This document shows, piece by piece, positions 11,901 to 21,759 of a DNA stretch of 64,000 nucleotides. The stretch comes from Datnioides undecimradiatus. Its lineage: Eukaryota > Chordata > Actinopteri > Lobotiformes > Datnioididae. The stretch covers positions 6,486,215 to 6,550,214 of the forward strand of contig WARS01000016.1 of assembly GCA_008933995.1 (NCBI GenBank), given 5' to 3'. The first letter of the stretch is position 1. The number at the start of each line of letters is the position of its first letter. The notes under the pieces are model-generated. The model saw nothing but the letters and a program-made list of their open reading frames with translations, made no database searches and had not been told where the DNA came from. The translations under genes were made by a program, and so were the position numbers.

Positions 11901-14049
11901 ACTTTACATTTTTCTGAGCAATGTAACAAATATTACAATTTCTCAGTTGACCAGCACTGAGCTGAACTCACTGAATCAGTAACTAAACAATGAATTTATT
12001 CTGTTTCTAATCTTAAATATGTTATTTTTTCTGTCATTGTCAGTGTTCTGTGGGAAAGCGCACCGCTTTTAAAACAATGGTTTGACAAGCTTTACTATTA
12101 TAAATTGCCACTGTATATGAGCCTGAAGTTGCTTATTTATATGAGTGACTCTCAAGGAAATTGGCTTTTAATAAAGATAATAATCAGTACTGCAAGGAAA
12201 TGTTCTTCCTCAAGCAGATAACTGAACCATTGAGCCGTTACTGATCAGACACGCTGAGGTTTCTCTGCTGAAGTTTCATTTGCAGAAAGCACAATCCAGG
12301 GGCAGAATAATTGCACATAATTTTGAGCAACTGACTTCCTCTTCACTCTTACACCGTAAATACCATTAATGCATTTAATGAGACTCACTCACTCCAGAAG
12401 CAGCTGTGTTCTTTTTACACCCTGTCTCATCAGCACTGTATCATCAGCTAGCTCCTTTCTTATCAGTCTCCTTTATCCACATCTGCCAGCCTGAAGATAA
12501 GAATTGTCATTTTCAGTCCATTAGAGGTCCTGACACTACCTGCCTGATGGGAGCCGCTTAGTGGCCAGACATTACCTCACGGCTACTTGTGTTTGGTGTG
12601 TGACCTTCATTAAGCTCTTACAGCTAAATCAGCTGCAGCATGTTGCACAGTTTTATGTTTAAAGTGACATTAAAGTGAAAATATCATGCCATGATTCAGC
12701 TTTAATGATTTTCTTAAGCTGAAACCAGAACACGCAGTGAAAAGTGGTTTAAAATCCACCATACGCCAGATCTGCCAAGATGAGATCTAACATTATTACA
12801 TTCTGCTACTTAATAGATGGTATTGAGATAAAACAAATGGCTATAATACTTATAATAGCTACTTGTTCTTCATTTATCACAATTCAGTCAAGAGTAAAGG
12901 TTAATTAAAACATCCCTCTCATAATACTGACTGATCTGTTTTATCAATCTATTCTGTATTGAAGTATCTCCACGCAGTAGACCGGTACTTACTGATTACT
13001 GATTAACAGAAGATATTTGATTCTGCTCTAAAGACCTTTGGCCTTGTACATGAAAATACAAATCTAGGAAAAGAAGTAATCAGTAGAGCTTTTAAACCAT
13101 GTAACACTGGATGGATTATACACACACACACAAACATTATATATATACAGTATGTAGGGATCAGACAAAGTGCAATGGTACTTGCACAAGGCTAGCAGAT
13201 TGCTAAGTAGCAATAAACAGAGCTCAGCTAAGGCTTATGGGAACGTCCTTAGGTAATGTTGGCCAAACAGAAAAGTTGACCTGTCGAAAGAAAAGCCAGC
13301 GGTTCATCAAAGTCAACAGAAATCATGTTTGTGGAGTAAAAATATCTGTACAAATCTCACTGCCGCAGATCTAATAGTTGCTGATATACTTCAGTGTGGA
13401 CCAAAGCATTGGATAACAAACAGCACTGAGATGGAGGGACGTCAGAGTCTCCACTAAAACTGAAACACTGCACCATTTCGTCAACTAAAACATAAGAAAT
13501 GGATGAAAAACAAACAGCACAGCTCATTATTGCAAAAATGAGACACAACATTCTCCCCGCGCTCTAAATGAGCTTATCACAAAGATTGAGTGCACCATTG
13601 AAAATAAATTAGAAAATGTTGAACAGTTGATTGGAAAGCCTCCGGTCCAAATGTTCTGGCATGCATGTCCCTTTAGTATTTTATATTTATAACACTGACC
13701 CATTCTAACTTTTCTTGAGTTCACAAGTTCACACTGAAGATTATAGAGTGTAGGTTTCCATCAGCCTTCAAACATTAATTACATGGCTACAGGGCAACAG
13801 GAACAAATGCCTGTTAAAATCTAAAGACTTCTCCATAGTCCTTTTTCACCTGACAAAAACAAGAACCATGGGCACAATTCAATACTCAATAAATGTAACT
13901 AAGCCCCATCAGTGATGTTATAAGACAGGAGTAAAACAGATATGAGAAGGGAGAGTGGCTAAGGCAGTAATTGCTTTTTGGTCTGTTATTGAGGATCAAA
14001 TTAAAACAAGTAAAGAGCAGCATAACTGTTACCGTTGGACGTCATAAAT
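8961..14049. other. Non-coding stretch, mostly unique
   Basis: No gene is recognised. The interval contains one AC microsatellite and an AC/AT run near 13120-13148. Intervals such as 10650-10830 and 12240-12660 are free of recognisable repeats and have the texture of conserved non-coding sequence. This is only an impression, with no diagnostic site. Confidence 0.45.
11362..11384. repeat. (AC)n microsatellite
   Basis: A perfect AC dinucleotide run of 23 bases. Confidence 0.95.
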
Positions 14050-14700
14050 GTTTCCATCCCGGCTGCATGCTCCGTTGCATTAGAGGCTTGATCTAATGTG
14101 CAGTCATTAACGAGCACATTAGCGAAGGGGGAAGCAGAAACGTTTACTGGTGTGAAGTGCCTCGTTTCCGTTAACCGAGCTGTGTCAGTGTGGTGAGTTA
14201 CTCTGTAAGGCTGTACGCAAACTTTGTCTTTGTCTGCTAGTGAAATGAGAATTTAGCCGGGGCTGTATGCATGTGCATAACTTGGCATTTAAAAAAAAAA
14301 AAAAAGAAGAGGTGGCAGGGGGAGATCCTCTCCTCCAGTTAAAGTTAATGAATCACGGAGAGAGCACCTATATGCATGTTAATTAGGACACTTGGTCAAG
14401 TCATTTTATTGTGAGCTGGTAATTACCAGCTGGGTCATAAAACTTCAACACAGAGACTAATAAAGTACCTTATGCTTGGGCCTACGGTGAAGAAATACCA
14501 AGTCTTAAAGCGCCATTAATGTTCGGTTCTTGCAAGACCAACTAACTTATCTCTCTCAGCCACAATGTGCTGCTAAAATTAACCCGTTTGATGAGCTCTG
14601 ACAGTTAAAGAAATAATAGCTATGTGTCATCTGTGGCCTTAATAAGATGAATTCCATCTCTTTTAATGAAAATAAAAAGAAAAACACCCACACAATCTGT
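14050..14700. promoter_or_regulatory. Candidate conserved non-coding element with TAATTA palindrome
   Basis: This interval has no repeat signature or open frame, and its sequence texture resembles vertebrate developmental enhancers: mixed composition with several homeodomain-type cores (TTAATTAG near 14380, CATTAATG near 14515, TTAATGA near 14664). At 14414-14431 it carries a perfect 18-bp palindrome, AGCTGGTAATTACCAGCT, centred on TAATTA. A poly-A tract (14291-14305) interrupts the left part. Regulatory function is inferred. Conservation cannot be seen from one genome. Confidence 0.35.
14291..14305. repeat. Poly-A tract
   Basis: Fifteen consecutive A. No retroelement could be recognised immediately upstream. 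Confidence 0.9.
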
Positions 14701-17700
14701 CCCTGCATGAAGACCACCTAGTGGGTAGTAATAGCATATAGCTGTTCAACATCGTGAGCAGAGGTTTGTACCGTGAATAGAGGCAGAAAGGATGAATATC
14801 TGAAACATTAATCAGAAAATGTCAATCTATCTTCACATAACTCAAAGGCTCATTGTGTTTACCCACCAAATATTATGTAACAAGCATTCGATTTTTATGC
14901 AAATATAATATCTACCTGGTGTATTAAAAACCTCCAGATAAGGCTGCAAAAATAGCCACAAGCTCCAATAGGGGCTAAAGCACCTCATGCATGCAGGGGT
15001 CGCAGCTCACGATTTGGCTCCATCGTTTCACTGTGAAACTTCTAATGCTGCGACCACAGATCAGCCGTATGTATATATCGACGCGTTTTAAAGATCAGCT
15101 GTGTTTCTTAAAGCAGTGAGAATAGATTTCGGGCCACGTGGGAGCAGCAGAACAAGCTGTAAACACATCGTGTAATACTATACAGTTACTAAACATTAAC
15201 CATATAAAGTTGATATGAGGAACGTGTTAGCAAACAGTTGCTCTTTCCACAACCAGCTCGCCCAGAGCAACATTGATTTGGAGCCATTTCTTTGTCCAGC
15301 TGATGAATGAAAGTCCAATACTCCCTTGCATATTCTCTCTGGTTTAATCACATTCACTGTGGAATTTGTTTACCATCTGTGCGTTTCTTCATGCTTCAGT
15401 TTCAATACCTACTCATAATTGTTTGTTAATGCTAACAGCCATACAATATCAGTGGGGAGAGATTGCAACACTCTGTTAGCCTGCAGTAATTTGCGGTAAT
15501 TTCTATAAAAATACATTTAATTTTAATTTTATTCTAATTATGGTTGACATGCTTGTGCATGCTTCTACTATCATGGACCAGGAGTAAACTGTAATAGGTT
15601 TCCTGATGTGTTTGTGCACTGGATACATTGTTTGCCACTGCTAAACTGAAAGATTAAAGTTGAAAGTTGAGCTGAAAATACTGAAGCTTTCGGTGGAGCA
15701 GACTGGAAAAGCAGAGTTGGGTGATAATTCTCTGTGGGTTTGCGTTTTCCTTTGGAGGTGTACCACGGTCCGCTGACTGGACAGAGACTTTGACTCAGAC
15801 GCACAACAGATGGCAAGAAAATGGCGAGGTGGCTGCTTTGCATGGATTGCAGCTCATCGTACAAGACGAAGGAGCAGATGTGGCGTCAGGAAAGAAGGAA
15901 GCAGAGGTAGTGAGATTAAGACAAGTTCAAATGGGTCATGATATAAGCTTCTCAAGATTCGTGCGAGATGGAGGGATTATCCGGGACGAGAGCAGCTAAT
16001 CAAAGGAACAGTCTGGAGACTTCATTGTGGGAATTTTAACAGGAACTGAAAATTTATAAGTTTGATAGACACTAATCCCCGTGGCTGGATTAAAAGAACC
16101 ATATGTATTTAAAACATTATGTCACTGCCCCTTAATAATATTTAACATAGGTGGAAATATTTTACTTTTAGATAAAAGGGAAGGAGGACAAAGTATTGAC
16201 AAGTGTAAAAAAAAATTTTTTTATTGTTTTCTTATTATGATTATCAATATATATTGGTCATACAGCTCAAAGGAGAACTGATAAACATGCATTCTCAACT
16301 ACAATTTAAGTCTTCACCAAGCATGATCATGATAGGAGTCCAGTCACGTTGCATGTACCATATTTAAGCCTTAAGCACCAAACATGACATCCTGACCTGA
16401 ACAGTGTATTAAACAAAGAACACTAGACCTGTAATACCGACCTGAACTGTGGCTGTAGATGTCTAGCTTAAAAAAAAAACCCCAAACAAACAAACAAACA
16501 AAAAAAAACACCACTAATTACAATACAATACAATTTATTAATGTAACTCCTGCAAAAATAAGCAAATACATGTTAATAACTGATCTGGATTTAAATGTAG
16601 TGAAGAATACTGATGGCTTCACCACAACACAAGAACAGTAAGGTTTCTGGTTTCTTAGAAGGAACCCAATTTAGAAAAATAATCTTCTTGTTTAATGGCA
16701 ATTTATATAGTGACTGACTGGGACCAATTACTAATGTGCAGAAACTGAAACTGAGACCAAAACCTCTCTCACTTCATAATAAACTGAGTTTACCTGGAAT
16801 TTTAGAGCTCGAACACACAGCTCCGATGAGAACATTGTGTTTGAAGCCTATATGAGGTACAAAAAAAAGACAATCCAACTGATATGAATATGGACAACTA
16901 TACAGACAGACAGAGAGAGAGAGAGTGAGAGAAAGAGACAGGTCTGCCAATCTTGTAATAAAATCAGACTGTGCTAAGCTGAGAACATTTCTGTATTATT
17001 TCCAAATATTGTTCCAGCTCTTACAGAATCATCACCTTCAAAAATTTGCTAAATTTCATCAGATGAGTTTCTAAAACAACCAAATTATCTCATGATGGAC
17101 CCTCAGAGAACTCATTTTCTCTCTGCGGCGCGGGCGCTTCTTTTCTCGCTGTAACATACAAATATTCCATTAAAAAAAAGTAATGACTCAAACAGACGAC
17201 ATGATTTCAAAGTAATGGCTGAGAGAGTCAACACATGATTACAGGTGGCATTTAGAATCATTCAATTTCTACCCGAGTCAAAGGAAACGTTTTCTGAAGC
17301 CCACACTAAGAGCCAGGATGTATAAAGCCTGTGGCATAATTCAAGGTACATCTTAAAGATGTTTCCACTTATCTTTCCACCTGCATAACTTGGCCTGCTG
17401 CCTGCGTGGACTTTAAAGATATTCACCATATTACAGTCACAACGTCTCATAAACAGCAATCAGTAACATCTCAGACTAAAAGCTTTTGCCTTATCAAGGG
17501 GCAGGGACAAACATCTGCAGGAGGATATCAGAGAGGGATTTATTTACCTGAAGAACTTTAGAAAAAAGTGCTTTCTTTGTTGTGGGAGCACATTGGTTCA
17601 CTTTGCAGGGTTGGATGAAGCTCATCACACTAGAGATGCTAGAACTTTTTGTGTGATGTGCCTGCAGTGGACAACCTAATCAAATCTGATTTTGCAATCT

Positions 17701-18146
17701 GATTCAACAATAAGGAAATGCTTGTGAGTTTAGCCCAAAACAACCATATTATTTTGTTGGCATGTAAAGTGAAGTCAAAAACTGCAATTCTCATAGGGTT
17801 GTGACTTCATGTTTTCAGGGAATTTTTAGGTTTTTCCCTCAAAAATCCAAAATTTTTGCTTGAGAAATCAGATTTTTTTTCCACGATACTGCAGTGTCGG
17901 TTCAGTTTGTCTGGTTGAGTTCTTAGGAGTCCCACCTGTAAAAAAGACCATTCAGTTGACCTTGTAGGAAGGTAACTCCACAATAAGTCAATGGACGGCT
18001 ACATTTGCCTCTTGGTTTTGTATTGCACTGCATGTGAATACTGAGGGGTCCTTCCCGTTAAGATCATGGTTCCAAGGTTAATGTGTCTTCATGTGACTAT
18101 AAGAAGATGAGGGTTTAAGGCCAACATTATTTCAATGCAGTATAAC
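14701..18146. other. Non-coding stretch, nothing recognised
   Basis: No gene is supported. A purine tract rich in GA lies at about 16907-16945, and CAAA-rich runs lie at about 16481-16512. A plus-strand frame at 15721-15999 has ordinary amino-acid composition, but no motif or family could be recognised. The segment 17900-18120 may belong to the flank of the Helitron relic or to another old repeat. Confidence 0.45.
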
Positions 18147-18167
18147 AAAAAAAAAAAAAAAAAAAAA
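18147..18167. repeat. Poly-A tract at the edge of the Helitron relic
   Basis: Twenty-one A on the plus strand, which read as T on the strand of the Helitron. It lies just past the last recognisable Helitron codons (PEKYNIAF-like, about 18170-18190). It may be an insertion, or slippage that expanded a short run. Confidence 0.9.
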
Positions 18168-18184
18168 GCTATATTGTACTTTTC

Positions 18185-18620
18185 AGGTTCGGTAGTTGAC
18201 ACACCTGACAGCGGCTGGTCGAGTTGCAGCTCTTCTGACATTGCCAAAGTCCTCCTTCAATTCCACAATGTTAACATCACTTTTCAGTTTGGATGAATTG
18301 ACCTCAGACTCTAACAACAGCCTGCATTCTGAAACAAAACTTGCAAGACGCATGTGTCAAAGTTTTAAGTGTTTGGTCTATTTCGATATCTAACAAGCCG
18401 ATCCGACCATCCACGATTCTCTTTCACTAATGGTTCCCTCTTGGGCCTGTTGCTGCAACATGTGCAGAGGTTTTCTCATTTTCGCTGGATCTTCTCCCGC
18501 TGGGATGAACTGTGCTTTTTGTGCATTTTCTAAGCAGCATGCCAGTCAGTTGGTACACAGCTTCTTGAACACCAAGTTCTTTAAGGCTTATCTTGCATCA
18601 TGGTTTTCTTGAGTTCTTGC
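18185..18620 (-). pseudogene. Helitron Rep-helicase linker fragment
   Basis: Three pieces in different frames match the stretch between Rep and helicase. GVQEAVYQLTG (about 18525-18575) corresponds to the conserved SAQEAVYRLL motif. AGEDPAKMRKPLHMLQ (about 18450-18505) follows. A RLASFVSECRLLLES piece leads to KEDFGNVRRAATRPAAVR (about 18203-18330), which parallels the CLASFCSEYRV...RTRTKPAVVRY region of fish Helitrons. Frameshifts separate each piece. The helicase that should follow is not seen. Confidence 0.72.
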
Positions 18621-18639
18621 CTCATTTGTGTTCTTTCTA

Positions 18640-19440
18640 GGAGCAATCCCATTTCTCTTTCAGCCTTCGAAATGTTATTATATGACATATACAACACAAG
18701 AATATGCACCAGCTGGATATCCATCTGCATTACAGGCCCATAGTAGATTTTCATTACACTGGTTTATCCACAGAGCATCCGGTTATCTTTTGTGAGCACT
18801 GCTGAATCTGCTGCTGAGTCTGGCATGAGCTCCTTTAGATATTCAATTTTTTTTTTTCCAAATACATCTTCAGTTGTACAGGATTCACAATCATCATTGG
18901 ACAAAGCCAGTGAGAGTTGCGTCAGTGGTAGCCGTAGCTTGTTTTTGTGACATTCCAGCTTTAGTCATATTTGAAGCATCTTTTTGTCATTGGCTTCATT
19001 CTTTCTGCAGATAAACGTTTGGGCAAAAGGGCTCACTTGGGAAATTAAAACTGAACTGTTTTTGGTCGCCTTTTACTGTTTTTCTGAACACTTGTAACTT
19101 TCTCCTTCAAGGCAGCATGATTTGATGGTTTGTTGTGGTATGTATCGATCTACTGGCTGCACAACAAAATCCCAAATTAGGCAATTCGCATACTCTGTTT
19201 TAAAACCTCATATGATAAAAGTAATCAGTTATTCTTCCAGATGTGTTTGCATCAGAAAAGATATCTTTGTGTAAAAATGGTTGAAACTGCTCCAGTTACA
19301 GAATTTCTTTTCAATACATCACTCTCCTCCATTTCATTAACATATTTTATTGCCTTTTCTTGCGTAATTATCTCCAGGATTTCTGTCCATCTCATTTCAG
19401 CACATCCAATGCTCATTTGTCTAAACATTAAATAAATTTA
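18640..19440 (-). pseudogene. Helitron Rep (rolling-circle nuclease) domain fragments
   Basis: Minus-strand pieces follow Rep order. WTEILEIITQEKAIKYVNEM lies at about 19300-19390. A TDYFYHMRF piece (about 19200-19230) corresponds to the DYFYRVEFQ.RG stretch that precedes the HUH motif. FNFP/TFICRK (about 18990-19060) corresponds to the CRFxFP...TFI region. MDIQLV (about 18708-18725) is followed by a VVY...SY..SKAER version of the twin-tyrosine YxxxYxxK motif, split by a frameshift. The HUH histidines after the FQ.RG stretch cannot be recovered in any frame. The domain normally nicks and ligates DNA to start rolling-circle transposition. This copy cannot. Confidence 0.72.
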
Positions 19441-20528
19441 CACTGGTTGACTTTAACTGTAATGTCTGTTGAAGAGACTCTTTATTTGTCTGTAAGTTTC
19501 CTGTGACACTCCTAATGCTGGAGGAAGTTCTCCTCCTAAAACCGATTCAAAATAAGTTCAGTACTGTATTGATAACGGTGTTTCCAGAAAACCCTTCATC
19601 AGTGTTTCAACTAATTTACAAGTGCATGTTTTACTGGCCTTCTATCATAGAGCATTGGTCCGTCTGTTGAATATAAAGATGAGAAACATTTGGCTTAATT
19701 TTGTATTGATTTCAATTAAAGGACAGGATGTTTCCTTGAGCAGGTGCAAAACGAAACACATTTTAAAAATGATGGTATTTCCTGGCAAATAAACAGGTTG
19801 AAAACATGAATTGAGAAAGATTCCCTGTTGTTGCTCTGTCATTGCTTTGAGCTGCCTTTCTGTTACTTCCTGCTAAGTAAGGATTGTTGTTCACTGGGTA
19901 GAAGGCTGGTGGATCAATTAATGTGTGCTGGTAAATAAACTGCAGAGCCATGAACTCCATCCTGTTCTCCTTTAGGCAAAGGAACACATTTTATAAATGG
20001 GATATTTAAAGGTCCTTAGTGTTCCTCAAGAAATTTCAAGCACTTTAACGGTAAAATTAGTCCTAGGAAACCATTGACAATACTTCCCTCAGGCGTTTTA
20101 ACCCATTCTGTAGCTTTCCATGGCATGTATGTCAAAACCATTCAATACCACAGTCTTTATTTGCAGGATGCAAGTATGCGGTTTGATACATTTGAAGGAT
20201 GTGCAACAGTTTTATTACATCCATATGACTTCACATTATTCTGAATAACTTGGTTTCAGACAAACACATACAGGCAAGACCGTATTGAAGATATTGATCA
20301 CATAAACATCAGTTTCAGCTTGCTTTGAATATTGTGATATTTAATATTAATGTATTCCTGAAGGGACTGCTTGTCATTAATATCTGAGGCACACACTTGC
20401 TTACTATTTTCAATCTGCTTCAATCTTGTGGCGTCTGGGTTTAGCACTGTGCGGTTCTCCCAGTTTTATTTATTTATTATCCCTTGTGTGATTTTATCAA
20501 TGTGCCACTGTCAACCATTATTTACATC

Positions 20529-20774
20529 TTAAATTCTTCGACAATTTACTGAATGCTTTGCACGTGAGACACATTCGTTGCATATATATTGCGCAACACT
20601 TTGACGACACATGCCTATCATGTTCACATGTAAGGTCCACTGATCTTCGTCAAAAGTATAAATATTAAGTTTGAACAAGTCAGCTGTGGCTAGAATCTCA
20701 AGCTCCGCAGCCATTTCTTCAGCGCACTCCGTACAAGGAGATGCCAGATAATCATCAACAGAAGAGTACTTTTC
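20529..20774 (-). pseudogene. OTU-like cysteine protease fragment within the Helitron
   Basis: An open minus-strand frame of about 80 codons contains AAELEILATADLFKLNIYTF, a good match to the C-terminal core of OTU-family deubiquitinase-like domains (WxxExEILATAxLLxxxIYxF). The preceding DDYLASPCTECAEE and following DEDQWTLH fit the same region. The N-terminal part, with the DGNCxFRA catalytic cysteine box, was not found, and a stop lies upstream. OTU domains are a known accessory of Helentron/Helitron2 proteins in animals, which supports assigning this piece to the surrounding relic and not to a host deubiquitinase gene. Confidence 0.7.
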
Positions 20775-21003
20775 GCAAATAAGTAGTAAATGTCAAACCA
20801 TTTTGCTTCAAGTGACTCACGACTGCTTTTGCAGTTCTGGTTGGAAATGGTTTTCATTTCCATAAATGGAGAAAGAGATGGAAACTTTTTTTTTTGCTGT
20901 AGCCATCACCTCGTATGGACCTGGTTCACTATGTGACTGTATGAGTTTCTTCTTCTTCTTCTTGTCTGCTGAGACTTTCATCGTCCATTTTCACTTTGGC
21001 TCG

Positions 21004-21005
<2 letters not shown>

Positions 21006-21033
<28 letters not shown>
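21006..21033. repeat. Poly-T tract inside the Helitron relic
   Basis: Twenty-eight consecutive T (A on the Helitron strand). It separates the OTU piece from the upstream coding pieces. It could mark the tail of a retroinsertion, but no retroelement body was recognised on either side. Confidence 0.9.
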
Positions 21034-21037
<4 letters not shown>

Positions 21038-21050
21038 GCTGTTGCTGATA

Positions 21051-21759
21051 CTAAGGAATACCAAATTCTTTATAAATATCAACAGTCACATTACCACAAG
21101 TTTCCTCTAGTAGTCTCCCATCTTTTAGGTTTTTGTCCTCATAAACCACAATCCCTTCCTCTGTCATTCCTTCACAGGTGACGTCTTTATTGTCATCATG
21201 TCTTATATCAACGATCCAAAGTTGTGTCTGGACAGCTGGCTTGGCTGCTGATAGACTGATTAATTGCTCAGCGTGATTTAACATTTCTACTTTTACTCGT
21301 GAGTCAACCCAAGCAACTTTGCGAACTTTGTCTGCGAATATGAGCGATGTCTTTGTGTTTCGCAATGGCTTTCCAATCACTCATCAATTAGAGCTCTTTT
21401 ATTGCGTGCATGAGAATCAAATTTAGCAAACCAAGGACCATTTTTAATGATTGCACCTATGGGATTCTTCCCAATCATTAAAATCTACAAAGTCCTTAAT
21501 GGCATATCTTAAAGCTTTGTTAAATCCTGTGTTTGTCATAGTCAAAAACAACAATTTTTCCATGTCCATAGTCACTCAAACTGAGTGAAAATATGCCTTG
21601 CTCCAGCATGCAGATGTCAGGGTGCCTCGTCGCAAGCATGTATCCATTTTTAGACTTTATCGGGCCTTTTTGCTGTCGATTGAGGTCATTTCCATTCTCT
21701 TTCATGGTGCTCTTCACACCTGCATTGAAAATCTTGACACATTGAAGACCAGCATACAT
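21051..21759 (-). pseudogene. Upstream Helitron-relic coding pieces, function unassigned
   Basis: Two minus-strand open frames (21380-21051, 109 codons; 21759-21520, 79 codons) have balanced, protein-like composition, unlike the low-complexity chance frames elsewhere. The second continues, after a frameshift, a GSQHQAEGGFLMYAGLQCV reading that resembles the HQGD.RF...AG.QC stretch of fish Helitron proteins. They lie in the same orientation and just upstream of the OTU fragment. I do not recognise a specific domain in the 109-codon piece. Another transposon or an old retrocopy cannot be excluded. Confidence 0.45.

Noticed and set aside
15721-15999. 92-codon plus-strand frame with ordinary composition
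   Set aside because: Looks more protein-like than most, but no motif, splice signals or neighbouring exon supports it. The minus strand is equally open.
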